Shown here piece after piece: positions 50,220 to 62,289 of a DNA stretch of 64,000 bases (positions are counted from its first letter, which is position 1; each line of letters starts with the position of its first letter). This stretch comes from Siniperca chuatsi. Its lineage: Eukaryota; Chordata; Actinopteri; Centrarchiformes; Sinipercidae. The stretch lies in NCBI RefSeq assembly GCF_020085105.1, contig NC_058058.1, positions 3,868,214 to 3,932,213 on the forward strand, in the 5' to 3' direction. Under the pieces are notes generated by a model, which had not been told where the DNA came from, did not search any database, and worked only from the letters and a program-made list of their open reading frames with translations. A program made the position numbers and the translations under genes.

Positions 50220-53200
50220 ATCAGACTGTATACACCTGCATACACTAGCTACACTTTACTCCAGACAAATAATGCAAATACATCCATTTCCCCAATATCC
50301 AATACATTTATTTTTGGCTCTGAAAACTTAAGCTGAAAGTGAAATGACTCATTCTGTCATGGACGTTTGCAGTTTGACTGTGGCTGGCTCTCTAAAAGCA
50401 GGTACAGGAAATGTGATTGCTTTCAGGAGCCTAAAGTGAATACTTACTGGGCTTTGTAAAGTCTCTAAGTTGCCATGTAATGCTGAGAAAGACTGCTTGG
50501 GATCAAAACCTCTATTCTCTGTAATTTAGTGAAAACTTCTTTTCAAATCTTTTCTGTTAGGAATGAAAATGTCGATGCCACTTGGGAAATGAGACATTTA
50601 ATCATCAAGTCCAGGAAGCACTTGTGCTTCAAATTCACAAGCGACATTTTTGTTAGGGAGGGAAATGCGATTTTCTCAATGCTGCTAGCGTGAGATGTTG
50701 ATTCAGTATTGTTGTATATCAACTTTTCAGTGGAATCATATGATGACATGATCATATCATCATCTGATAAAGTCTGCTGATAAACCTGCCTTACTGTCTA
50801 ACTACTATCACAGTACAGGACATCCTCCTGGATAATTTGGCTTTAACAGGTTAAAGAAACAACACTAAAAACAGCAAAACTACATACTACATTTGGAAGG
50901 ACTCCATGCAGCATCATTACTGTGCCCTGCTGTCAACATCTCAGCTGTCACAATAAGCCGGCAGAGCAAAGCGACTCACTGCTGTTACTGCTTAACTTGT
51001 TTTACCTGACTGTGAGCTCAAAGTAAAGATAGAGAGACTGAAAGTACAGAACTGAAAAACTGATTTTCCCAAATGAGATTATCCACCGTTTGAAGAAAAT
51101 AACCTCTACTCCTTGTTTCAGCAAACATCCACCTGCTGCTCCGTAGCTGCGGCCTGATCCCTGAGCTGTCTGTGTGCGCTAAGATCAGTTGCGTAATTAC
51201 CGGTGAGTAATTATGTGTTTTGTCCCCATTCGATGACATCAGGATTGCAGTGAGGACTGTAAATCTGTCAAACATCTCAGACTGTGCTGGTACAACTCTG
51301 ACGACAGAGGAAGGATGACACATTTTGGCACCTTGTGCTGGTGTTTAGGAGAATTATACTGCCCGGTCTGATGGGGCAGCTATAATTAAAAGCGAAGATG
51401 AAGAGCTGCCACAGCAGCAGGCCGGTTTTAATAAAACCTGAGGGGATGATGTAGCTTTTTACGGTAAGATTCTTGGAGGAAGACATGTTAACTAGTTTAA
51501 GACAGAATATTTTGTTTCTGCTGAATTCCTAACAAATATCTTCGAATCTTCAAAATTAATAAATATGTTTTTTAAATGCATATTTACCCTGCAGTGTGTA
51601 ATGTGATAAAGCTGAAAAAAGTTTAAAAATCAAAACAAGATCTTGTCTTCCGTCATTAAAAGGATAATGTTTGGGGAACTTTTATGCATGTCTTTGCATG
51701 CAGTCTGAATTATGTTGACAGTTTAACTGATTGTATGTAAAGACATATTTTAGTTTTGGTTTGATGTTATACTTTAAAACCATGTATCTCCAATTTTAGA
51801 GACTTTTATGTTTCCGGATGACCTGAAGGTTTTATTGCTCCTTTATGGCTAAAGAAAATTTGACTTCCCAGACCAACAGAACTTTCTAACAATCCACTGG
51901 ATTATCTCAAAAATGCATTTTCAGAAAACATAAAACAAGACTGTTTTAAAAGTAAGGACATACATGTTTTTTATAGGACCTCAATTACTTGTTTACAGTT
52001 ACAATTACAGTTTATGACAACTTGGGTCTTATTTTTATCATCATTTCTATATCAGTTATGATAACATTGGACTCACCAAGTTAATTGCTGAGCCCTGGGA
52101 ACAAGGTGACATCTCTCGGAAGGAGTCACACGATCACACAGGTTGTAAACAAACCCCAGGTTAGCCGAGCTTCTCTGAAAGAGAAAACAAATGAGTCCTC
52201 CCAACTAAACAACGAAACATGGAATTTGTCACTGCCTTCCAAAACGACTCATATAAGCTTTTTTATTTACATTTTATCCGACGCTCCTATCTTTAGGATG
52301 TTTCTAGGTTTGGGAAAGTCGTGGTTACAAGAAACCAACATTGACTGGTAGGAAATGTGAGATGAACGTCAGTCTCCCGTGTCAAAGTCTCGCGCTTTGT
52401 TGACTCATCCATTCATCCAGAACTCAACTTTGACTGCGCTCTCACTTTTACTTTCTGTAAATAAAGTGGCTTATTTAGATCACCTGGGATCTGTGGTAAT
52501 AAACCAGAATTATTCTTTCAATCTAGGCCACTATCTGCACATTGTTGTATGTTAAATACTTGCTTGAGACTGCCCCCCCAAGAAAAACAACAGCATCATT
52601 TCAGCAAATTCAAAAGGAGTAAAGGAGTAAATACTGTGATGCTGTAAAAGGCCTTCTTTCCTCCTGACAGTCAACGTTTTTAGCCATGACCACGATCGTT
52701 CCCTAACCTTAACCAAGTAGCTATTTTAACCCAAACCACCATATTTTCCTAACCAGGTCGTTTTTGTGCCTAAACCCAATCAAACCTTAACAACAGTGGT
52801 GTCAGATCAGAAAACCGGTTTTATTTTTGAACAGTAATTTGTAACAGTTTTGAAAGGCACAGACACTTGATCAGAAAATGCTTACATGTGTAGTTCTGGA
52901 GGGAAATTACAAATAATGTATTGTAATTTGGAGGATCTGTTGGCATGCTCAGAAGTCTCTCTATATAAAGACTGGGAGATTGTTTTGGTTAAAGTGTAAG
53001 ATGTTGTGAGTTCTCAAAAAAAAGCTGTAAAACCCTGCAGCTTAGTTGCCTGTATATTTATTGAGTGTGGAGTTCACAGAGTAGAGTTCAGGGCTGTACT
53101 TCTGTCTGAGATGGAGATCGAGTTAATAGAGTCAGGAGCGCCGTCCTTCCTCGCTGAATCACTGTGTGTTTTCATATTCATATTGTGTGAGACTGAGATG

Positions 53201-54600
53201 GAGGGAGGCAGCTGGGGAGGCAGAGAGGAGGCGAGGGCAGAAATGTTTGGAGGAGGAGAACAGCTGTACTGCATTGTTCGAGGGAGACAGATGAGAGATG
53301 AGAGGAAAGGAAGAGGAGAGCTCAGCTGCAGACTCCAACAGGCTGAAGCGTGGCACATATTACATGCATCAAATATCGCTCGTATCAACACTTGCTCGCC
53401 TTTACTCAAGCGGAATAAAACTTTCAAATCCTCCAGCGATGATGAATATAAAGAAGATACAAATCAGACAGGTCATCAGGGGGCAGCATCTGAGAGCAAA
53501 TGATGAGTAAGCATGTTGCTGTAGGAGCAGAGGAGCATGCATGCGGTGGGACTAGTTTAAAGGCCATCAGCTGACACTTCGGCATGGTCAGATAATGAGA
53601 GTATCCACGGAATAGCACCAAACCTCTAGCTCACCAACGTTACAAGCAACTTGTAAAAAAGTAAAGGTTCAAATGGTCAGATGCAGACAACATTCTCGCC
53701 CAACCAATATTTTTCCAGATGGTGACAAGTCTGAGAGCACAACAGGTTTCAGAGATATAAACAATCAGCGGCTGATACCAGTCCCTCGCAAACCGTCACT
53801 CAGTAGCATACAAAAAACAACTTTAATGCTTCGGATTTTTTAAAAACTTCATGTTGCCAATTTTTCTTGAAAAACTAATGACACTACACTGCACTGTGTG
53901 CGTTTTAAATGACAGGAGAAGATGAAATGTATTAGATTACATCACATTAGTGCGCAATTACACTGTCAGCAGGGTTAGCTGTTATCTGTTGCTTTTGAAG
54001 TAAGCAGACTTACTTTGAAGTGACATTAACAGCTCAAATTATGTTGAATGGTAGCTGCGTATTTTAGTAAAAAAGTGTTTGCAACATTTCGAGCACATGG
54101 ACAGACAGTGGATTAGGATGCAGTAGTGGTTTATGGTCTATGGTTGAAAGATGTAAACTTTTCAGAACCACCTTTCAAGCCAATAAAGCTGGTTTGGGCT
54201 GTTTTGTAGCAAAATCCTCCGAGCTCAAATCTGGTAATTCAGGGTTGGTTATTTTCAAATATAATTTATTAAAACATTTATCTCTTTCTATCTCTGACTG
54301 TGCAAATTGTCGGAACTCAAGCGTCATGTGTTGCAAGTAGATATTCAATGCCCAGTGGGAAGAAGCAAAGAGACAGAGATTAGTCAATTTGTTGCGTTAC
54401 CCTGGAGAGCTAATGGTCAGTAATGGATGTAATAAAGCTAAAATACAGCCTCAGGTCTCAGGCTGGGTCTGAAATTTGGCAGCAACAGTCGAGTACAGCC
54501 CGGCCAGCTGACCGGTCTTTAAAACACAGGTACAGGTCAGGTTCAGATCTCACTTTCTGGCCAGCCTGTCCAGACCTAGATTCATCACTGCAGTTTTCTT
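50220..54600. other. Intergenic DNA without recognised genes
   Basis: AT-rich with scattered short frames. The 165-codon plus-strand frame at 53006-53503 covers a purine-rich patch (53200-53330) and looks compositional rather than coding. No RNA gene or repeat was identified with confidence. Confidence 0.4.
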
Positions 54601-54714
54601 CCTGGGTGAAAACTGGATTTTTTAAGAAATCCATCCATTATCTATATCTGTTTATCCTTTGCATGGGTCGAGGGCAGTTGGAGCGTATCTCGTCTCACAT
54701 TGCTGGGATAGGTT

Positions 54715-55020
54715 TCCTGTTTTGGGGACCTCAGAATTGCTTATCTGCTCTTTGCAGATGATGTGGTTCTGGTGGCTTCATCAGACCGTGACCTTCAACT
54801 CACACTGGGGCGGTTTGCAGTCAAGTGTCAAGGAAGGAACCTTACTTTGGGGGTTTTTCGGGCACATCCAACTGGTAGGAGGCGCCGGGGTAGACCCAGA
54901 ACACGCTGGAGGGATTATATATCTCATCCAGCACAGATCTCCCAGGAGGAGCTAGAAAACGTTGCTGGGGAGAGGTGACCTGGCCCCAGATAAGCGGGGG
55001 GAAATGGATGGATGGATAGA
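54715..55020 (+). mobile_element. LINE fragment: reverse-transcriptase core joined to the C-terminal end
   Basis: In one frame the plus strand reads LLFADDVVLVASSDRDLQL, the reverse-transcriptase catalytic FADD box, then within about 20 residues RRRRGRPRTRWRDYIS and EELENVAGER followed by a stop, the usual C-terminal end of a teleost non-LTR retrotransposon ORF. The segment that normally separates them (several hundred residues' worth) is missing. The 3' side ends in a GGATGGATGGAT tail. Dead element. Confidence 0.8.
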
Positions 55021-55147
55021 TATAGATATATACTTTATTTTTTCTTATTTTTCTTTAACTGCAAGAATTTCTGAGCTGTGCTTATCGCAAGAGAACTTGT
55101 TTGATGTAAACTATGGTAGCAGTGCTCTGCAGAAAGCAACAACGTTT

Positions 55148-55445
55148 TGGTGCATGGAGATGTACACTCAGTTGCCAGTTTATTAGGTACAGCTAGCTAA
55201 AACCAACGCAGTCTAATACAACAGTGCTGCAATAAATCCTACCTTCATGAAGATAATGTTTAGTTTTTATTGAAACTGTTTTAGTTGGTGTTGGTTCAAC
55301 TGTATGGCCATTTTGGAGGATGCAGTTTGTGGTGCTGTTGAACTGTATTGCATTATACAGAGAGGTGTTTCTGTTATTTAGCCTACCCTTATTGATATAG
55401 ATGGGGTGGACAAAATATTAGAAACACCTGTCATTATGGTATCAA
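55148..55445 (+). mobile_element. Nonautonomous DNA transposon copy (relative of 6899-7170)
   Basis: It starts ACACTCAGTTGCCAGTTTAT TAGGTAC, continues TGCAATAAATCCTACCTTCA and GCAGTTTGTGGTGCTGTTG, and ends GACAAAATATTAGAAACACC. This order is that of a common teleost DNA transposon. The 6.9-7.2 kb copy has the same blocks inverted. Confidence 0.6.
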
Positions 55446-55579
55446 TGCTTTGCAGGAAGCAACAACTGGCACATGGGGACATAAAATCTGGGTGAAAATC
55501 AGTTTGAACTTATTCACAATGTTCACTGAAATCAGAGCATTTTTGATTAAAAATCTAGACTCAGCCCAGTGTTTGTGTC

Positions 55580-55691
55580 CAATCAAGCTTTGACAGCTTC
55601 ACTGTGTTTCGTGTGTAACACATTGTGTGTGTGTGTGTGTGTCCATGTCCATGCATGTTTGCGTCTGAATATGTGTGCGTGCATGAGAGCC

Positions 55692-55728
<37 letters not shown>

Positions 55729-56018
55729 TAGAGCGACGTCGACAATGACTGAGGGAAACAAGAAGTGTGTGACGACGGAAAGCAGAGAGGGAGAGAGAGA
55801 AAGAGAGGAAGCGAAGTGGATGACACGCACATACACACCCTCTCTCTTCTCACATACGGAGGAGAGGAGGACAGTGAAGAAGAGGAGACAGAGAGAAGGA
55901 GGAGACAGAGAGGAGGAGAGGGGAAAGCGCAGAGAGTAAGAGAGAAATCCGGGGAGAAATGCCCGCTGGACGGATGGATTTTATTTTCCCCGAGCTGCAC
56001 GAGCCTCTGTAAGACACC
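55580..56018 (+). promoter_or_regulatory. Probable 5' UTR/promoter of the fam131b-like gene
   Basis: GT (55627-55641) and GA (55695-55725) runs, a GACGTCGAC near 55736 and a purine-rich leader precede the ATG at 56019. No TATA box at a useful position. The overlapping long frames on both strands derive from low complexity. Boundaries are unknown. Confidence 0.35.
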
Positions 56019-56046
56019 ATGGGCTGCATAGGATCCCGGACGATCA
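56019..56046 (+). CDS. fam131b: First coding exon of a FAM131B-like gene (partial, continues beyond the window)
   Basis: The ATG sits in an excellent Kozak setting (CACCATGG) and the exon reads MGCIGSRTI plus one base before the donor GTAAGA at 56047. MGCIGSRT is the start of the long FAM131B isoform as I recall it. Gly2-Cys3 fits N-myristoylation plus palmitoylation, so the product is probably membrane-attached; FAM131 proteins have no established biochemical function. The short phase-1 exon implies a long first intron, since I could not find the next exon (expected to encode an NEVIAVDWKG-like segment) in 56.1-64.0 kb. Other Gly-Cys-anchored proteins begin similarly, so the assignment rests on nine residues. 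Confidence 0.55.
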
Positions 56047-56349
56047 GTAAGAACACACATCGCTTCATATTCTGCCATGTGGAGGGGTGGATGGATGGAT
56101 AGAGATAATTAAAAGATAGAGGAATGCGTGGTTTTGCGGGGCGGGGGTGAAACGAGATGATAAGAAGAGATGAAGCTGGAGCAATGAGGCACCGGCAAAT
56201 ATAAACCTAGAATATTCCTATTATACTTTTATAATAATCCTGCAGGGAGTTGCAGCACTTCAAATGGGATTTTCTGCTCTTTTTCGGTGACATAGGGAGT
56301 TGTTTTTTGGGGTGTAGTGTCTGTATAGTTTACTATAGGGATTACATCT

Positions 56350-56511
56350 CATCGTGTGTGTGTGTGTGTGTGTGTGCATGTGTGTGCATGAGTGTGTGTG
56401 TGTGTGTGTGTTGGAGCGGAGAGGCGGGACAGACAGGCAGCAGGGATGTGAGCAGAATAAGATGCGGCTTGACGTTCTCGTCTCCACATGGATGACACCA
56501 GGCAGGAGGTA

Positions 56512-56546
<35 letters not shown>

Positions 56547-56582
56547 AGAGAGAGACACACACACACACAGAGAGAGAGAGAG
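56350..56582. repeat. Compound GT/CA/GA microsatellite cluster
   Basis: GT runs at about 56355-56374, 56394-56411 and 56515-56544 are followed by CA (56555-56569) and GA (56570-56582). A GA- and CT-rich stretch continues to about 56790. Confidence 0.9.
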
Positions 56583-56834
56583 ACCTCCGCCTTGCCATAA
56601 AACTAAGGTCATTGCATGCTGGGTGTCTGAGAAAATCCCCCTCTCCTCCCTCCTTTCCTGTCTCCTCCTCCTCTCCTCCCTCCTTCCACTCTCTGCCCTC
56701 ATCCCTTCTTTCCTTCCATCCTCTCCTCCCCTCCATCCTCTCCTTCCTCACCTCTCATCTCCCTTGCTTCTCTCTACTGTGCGTCATGCAGCGACGTAAT
56801 AAATTGAAGACGCAGGCAGTGCACACCGGGTTTT

Positions 56835-56847
56835 CACACACACACAC

Positions 56848-56897
<50 letters not shown>
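56835..56897. repeat. CA microsatellite
   Basis: About 63 bases of CA with one AA interruption. Confidence 0.95.
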
Positions 56898-56899
<2 letters not shown>

Positions 56900-57277
56900 T
56901 ATGAACAGGAAGCCCGGGAGCATGACTCGTGCAGGATGAGTCAGAACCGGGCCGGTAAACTCAGGTGTGAGCCTGAACACTCTGCACATGTAGGTCAATT
57001 CTGCAAAGTCAATGATGCTACACACACGATTCTTTACTATACTTGTGAGGACCGTCTTTGACATGATGCAGTAACCCTCAACTTAAAGCTGTGTCTACCC
57101 TTAAAGTCGAACTGAAATTTCGTAACATTTTTGCTGAGGAATTAGTATACATTTCCTTGGTGTTTGTTTTGGAGTCGCTGTGAGATCTGACAATCTGGTC
57201 ACTCTTGTCATTGCCACAACTGGACCCATGAAAGAGAGACAGCTACTGCTAGTTAGACCCCCCTCCTTCATATAATG

Positions 57278-57503
57278 TGGGGCAGCAGGTAGAGCACATG
57301 GTCCATTAATCGCAGGCATCTGCAGTTCGATCCCCCGCTCCCCCTATCCACATGTCCAGGTGTCCTTGAGCCTGACACTTAACCCCAGATTGCCCCCACT
57401 GATAAGGCCGGCGCCCTGGTAGCTCGCTGCCATCGGCGTGAATGAGAGGGAAAGTGTCAAGCGCTTTGGATAAAAGCGCAACACTAATGCAGTCCATTGA
57501 CCA
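57278..57503 (+). mobile_element. tRNA-type SINE
   Basis: The head GGGGCAGCAGGTAGAGCAC resembles a tRNA A box and AGTTCGATCCC (57325-57335) is a good B box. The body has CCACATGTCCAGGTGTCCTT and TTGCCCCCACTG, and the end CAAGCGCTTTGGATAAAAGC with AATGCAGTCCATT. This is the order of a very common teleost SINE. Confidence 0.8.
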
Positions 57504-58171
57504 GTCTGGGACGAACACAGCACTGAGTGTGCAGGAGCTGCCGGGTGTTGAAAAGTAACGTGTGAATCACTGCTAACGTTAGCAAGCTAGGCTGACTAGT
57601 TTCCACTAGTAAAATACAAACTTAACCTAGAATGGGTTCTCCCAGTTACTGCATGTTGAAGGGACAGATGTCCTTAATTGCTAACAGTGCATAACCAACG
57701 CTAGAGGGGAAAAAACATCTTGTATCAACATTTTAGGCTATACACACTCTGACGTGCCCCAGTCTGTCGCCAGCACCCAAGTTGACGGTGCATCTTTTAT
57801 CAACCATCAACTGAAACGTCAGTTAACTGCTGCCATGGGAAAAAACCCACCCAGAGGCCTGAAGCTGAGGCGCTGTTTCCACAAATATCCTATATTTAAT
57901 ACAAGTATCATTGCAGTTTATATTCCCCAATACAAAAAGTAACCCTAAAATCAAGCCTTAAATCTGAAACAGTCTTTGAAGAAGTGAGGAGCAGAACAAA
58001 ATGTCCTCACTCTCAAGGTCTAAACCTGGTCCTCACAAAGACGGAAGCACAAGAGCGCACACACATACAGCTTTAAATCTTCTACAGAAGCCTCATCACT
58101 ACAGACACTAAGACCCAAGAGACACGCTTCAAACTGCTCTGCTGTCTGTTCAAGGAAAGCATGGTCACTCC

Positions 58172-58196
58172 TCTGTGTGTGTGTGTGTGTGTGTGT
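58172..58196. repeat. GT microsatellite
   Basis: A GT run of about 25 bases. Confidence 0.9.
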
Positions 58197-61100
58197 ATCA
58201 TCATTAAGTGAAGCATGCAGCCGGTGCATCCTGCCTTCACATGCCCATGTATGCAGACACACACATTGTACCAGAGGACAATCACCTCCCTCTGTCTTTT
58301 AAACGCTCCATCAAAGCCTCATCAGCTCCTTTATGAAAACAAATGGAGGCTGCTGGGGGATTTAAATAAATAAAAGGAGGGGAAATTTGACCTTTGATTG
58401 TCATTGAGCTGGGTGGACGGACGTCGAGGGATCAGGGGAGGGATGGAGGTGGCGGTTGGTGAGGAACGATAAGGAAAGGGAGGGTTTTTTGTGAGCAGGA
58501 GCCTGGGGTGTGAAGAGCCAAAAATAATGTCCTGGTGTTTTTTGGTTTCATAAGTGGGTGTGTTCCCCTTTGTGTTTAGCTTTCTCCTCTCATCTTATCT
58601 CCTCTGGCTGTCTCTTTCTCCCTCCCTTCCTCCCCTTCTCTATCCATTATTTGCGGTGTCAGAAGTAGATCAAAGCATATTACGCTAGCTATGTGCCCGG
58701 CATGTTATCTCACGCCGGTTGATATTCTCATTTTTGGAAACGCTGTGAGGAGTGAGGTCGACTGCATCTGCAGCAATGCTTCAGGTTTTCTTTAAAATCT
58801 GGACTAAATGCTTGTTTTGCTTCTACAATATCTGCAACTCAATGATGTGATTCAGTCTGTTTCCAGTTTAGTGTCTGACACTGCAGGGACTAGTGTCTTT
58901 CTTTATGTGCAGGAAATACACGTTTTACATATGCAGTTTGTTGGAATAGGAGAATAGGAACTGGGTAGTTTGCACAATTAGCAATAGCCACCGTCACTGA
59001 GCACATAAACACATGCGTGTCCTACAGAAACTGAACAGAAAATCAAAGATAGAAGACAACACAGCCTCACCCTCATTGATATCTCTTGGATGTGCAGTGC
59101 AAGAAAACCACATCAATATGCACTTAGCAAGACATAAAACAACTTTTATGGATGGACGTTTTGTGACCTTGTGTCAGGGACACAGTGGCAGCATTGTTGG
59201 GACCAGTGCATTGAAGAACTGATGGAAAACACACACCTATTCTAGTGAGGTGCTGGTTCGCAGGTACTGAGGACAATAAAGAAAGGAGGGGAAAGCCATC
59301 GCCTTCGGGATAAAATATTGATATAAACATTGTTATCATAGTTTTTATTGACTTTCTGTCTTAAAGTGAAACTGGAAAACTAAAAAAAAATCTAACCATT
59401 TTCATATCTGCTGCCTCTCTGGTTAAGGCCTGGAAAATTCAGCATTATGGGTAAAGGAAATGAACATTGTCTTGGTAGGAAACAGAATGAGAACCCGGGT
59501 CTCTGGGGTTGAACTCAAACACTTTGTACGCCCAACCATCTATCCCAACCTCCTCCTTTAGAGGTCGTTTTAAGCAGTTTGACAAAACAAACAACGCTAA
59601 AGTTCTCTGGAGAGGACGATCTCCATTTATCTGACTTAAAGTCAAGCCGTGCGGTTTTTGTTTTACCTCTAGCTATGCAGCAGTTTTTCTATGAGTGGCT
59701 CCCCGTTTTGTTTGTCTCATGCACGCGAGTCATGTGACACATATTCCCACCGATGGTGTCACACTATTCCACTGATCTACCGGAGGCAGTAATGCGTCAA
59801 GATATGCAGAAATGCACCGGCAAAGGCAGAAAAGAAGAAGACTGCTTGCTAATAAACATGAGTCTAAATAATGCTGGTTTCAAACGTTTAACAAAAATCA
59901 GCTTTGCAAGTGTTTTATGAGGAAGGAACTAGCATGTCCATATTAGCACTTTGTTTGAGGGTGGTTTCATCTTTATCTGAGGAACCCCCTAGAGCTGACA
60001 GTCTTTCAACTCATAGGAACTGCTTCAGTGTACTGGAATACAGAGCCAAAACAATTAAAAAACATATATGTGCTCTAGTACTTTCTGACCACCCAAAATA
60101 CACTTAATGCAATGCCAAAATCACAGATTACAATATAACAAGGGACCTGAGTCAGAATGTCCTTGAAAGTTCATAATATTCGAATAAACAAAAAGGCAAT
60201 AATTAGGAGAACAAATCTTTGCATTTAATCCTGCTTTTTACTTACTTATCAAATATTCATATGTGAATGCAACAAATGTCCAACGTGGGCCCCTGTAGGC
60301 AGAATGCTGCACTGACGGTTCATTTTTCCTCACACCCAAGTTGGTACACAGAGGACAGCTACTGGACAGAAGACCAATTAGGTTTTTTGTGGGTTGAACG
60401 ATTTACCAACTCATAAAGTAACAATAATGCAGAGGATGAGGCACATTCTTTCCAGTTAATTCTGAGTGAGAATAATTGTTTATATTCAGAAAACAAGCAG
60501 CTTGAAGTAGAGAATATTGGCAGCCAGCATTGTGAGAAAAATACTGATGCCACAGTCAAACCTCTGCATCAGAATGGACAAAAAACGTGGAAGATGGACT
60601 TTTTGGGGAGAGAGAAGGCAACAGAACACCACCATCTTCAGTAAGAGCCAGTTGTTAAGTGTTTTACCAAAATACATAAACAGTTTTATAGTCCAATAAA
60701 ACCTGTTCCAGTAAAAGGACCAGAGCACCCCTGTAAACTCAGATGGAAGGATTGAACAAAAGTGTTGCAAGGATCGAGAGGCAAACTTGAAAACAGTGAT
60801 GTACTGTGTGACAGAGCTTGTTAAATCGGTCAGAGTGATAGGACAGCCCCCAAATAACTCCAACTTATTGCCTGCAGAATATTTCCTGCTGTTTCTTGCG
60901 AGGAGCATCTATTCTTATATTAGGCCTGAGTGCGAGTGGCTGCTGCTAAAAATAGATCCGGGGTAAAAGAGGGAGGTCAATGAGAAACGGAGGGAGGGGA
61001 GGGGAGGAAAATGTTACAGTAAATATGGGTCAACAGCTCTCTCACTCTCTGCATTTCTTCCTCCCTCATTCACATCTCACCCTTGACTTTGTGCAAGTGA

Positions 61101-62228
61101 ATCAAATGTCGAATCCAAGAAGAAGTCTCTTCTCTCTGGAGATCTGTGGAAAATAATACAATGAATTAGAAAAGAACCAAAAAAAGAACTGTTCCATTGT
61201 ATTTTTATACATTACCTCAGACAGTCTGCAGTATCATTGTGGTTTGGTCTTTCAGTGCTGTATTGTTTCTCTCAGCTGTGTGCCATTTAACCAAATCATC
61301 ACTGCTTTCCGTTTCACTCAATTATCCTCCAGTTACAGTAGAGCTGATGTTTAGCAGTCATCACTCAGACAGCGGGACAGTAACAAAGAGAGGCTTTCAG
61401 GCTGACAGTTCCATCTCCATACGTCACAATCAGGGCCAGGACGGCCATGACTTCTGCAGCTGACAGAAGCTTGTACTAATAAAAACGATCACTGAAGACG
61501 ATCGAGGCGTTTGATGTACTGAAAGGCTGTAAATTGTCATTTCAGGCTTTTCCCATCCACTGTGTGAGAGCTCTTCCCAGCAGATTTAAGACTGCTTTAC
61601 CTGGGAAATAAAATCTGTACTGCAATGCAGCTGAGTCTAGACTGTGCCTAAATATATCTGTTCGATGGCTAACCGCTCAGGATTTGACATATCAGGGAAC
61701 TTACACTGTTTAATGTAACTTCTGTGAGACACCAGTTGACCAAATTGTGTAATTTCAGCCTTGAAAGGGAATAATTAGCCTACAACAAAGCACTTGCACA
61801 CCAGAGTGTCATATGAACAGGTGTGTCGGGTCAATACTGACTGGTTCTGACAGGATCACAAAATCCTGCACACTGTCGATCACTTGGACTCATTTTATTT
61901 GCGTTTAGTTGGTCTGAAGGTCAGATGCTTTTTTGGTTCTTTCACAGTCTTGAAAGGGAAAAAAAGATCAGATGAAAGCCTTTCAAGCATTTCTGGATCC
62001 TACTACCTAGTTTAGCCCAAGCAGATACAATGTAGATATAATGCCGAGTCAAGCCGCAGAGTATCTGCTCTTTGCTTGGGTGAGTGTTGGATTCAAAGGC
62101 AGTTTAAATGTAAGAGGGCTCAGCAGATTTATGACGCCACAGCCTGAAACCCACTGCTGGGTGTTATGATAAAACAGCATCGTAAATCATATATCATCAA
62201 GTTCCATACTAAGGTGCAACTGAGGTAT

Positions 62229-62289
62229 CTCCATGACAACTGTGCAAACTCCATCCACTGAGGAAGACTGTGAGATGCTGTTGAAAGTT
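62229..62289. repeat. Arm of the fold-back element seen at 40798-40936
   Basis: CTCCATGACAACTGTGCAAA, CCATCCACTGAGGAAGACTG and TGAGATGCTGTTGAAAG match the right arm at 40875-40935 in the same order. The left arm is absent. Confidence 0.6.

Noticed and set aside
53006..53503. 165-codon plus-strand frame
   Set aside because: No recognisable domain, partly purine-rich low complexity, no promoter or splice context. I cannot exclude a real gene but do not support one.
55561..57061. Several 70-180 codon frames on both strands around the fam131b-like exon
   Set aside because: All are driven by GT, CA, GA and CT repeats; only the short MGCIGSRTI exon has meaningful signals.
57325..57335. Possible tRNA gene (good B box)
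   Set aside because: The A-box-like head and B box belong to a SINE with a typical SINE body and tail; no cloverleaf with paired acceptor stem is visible.
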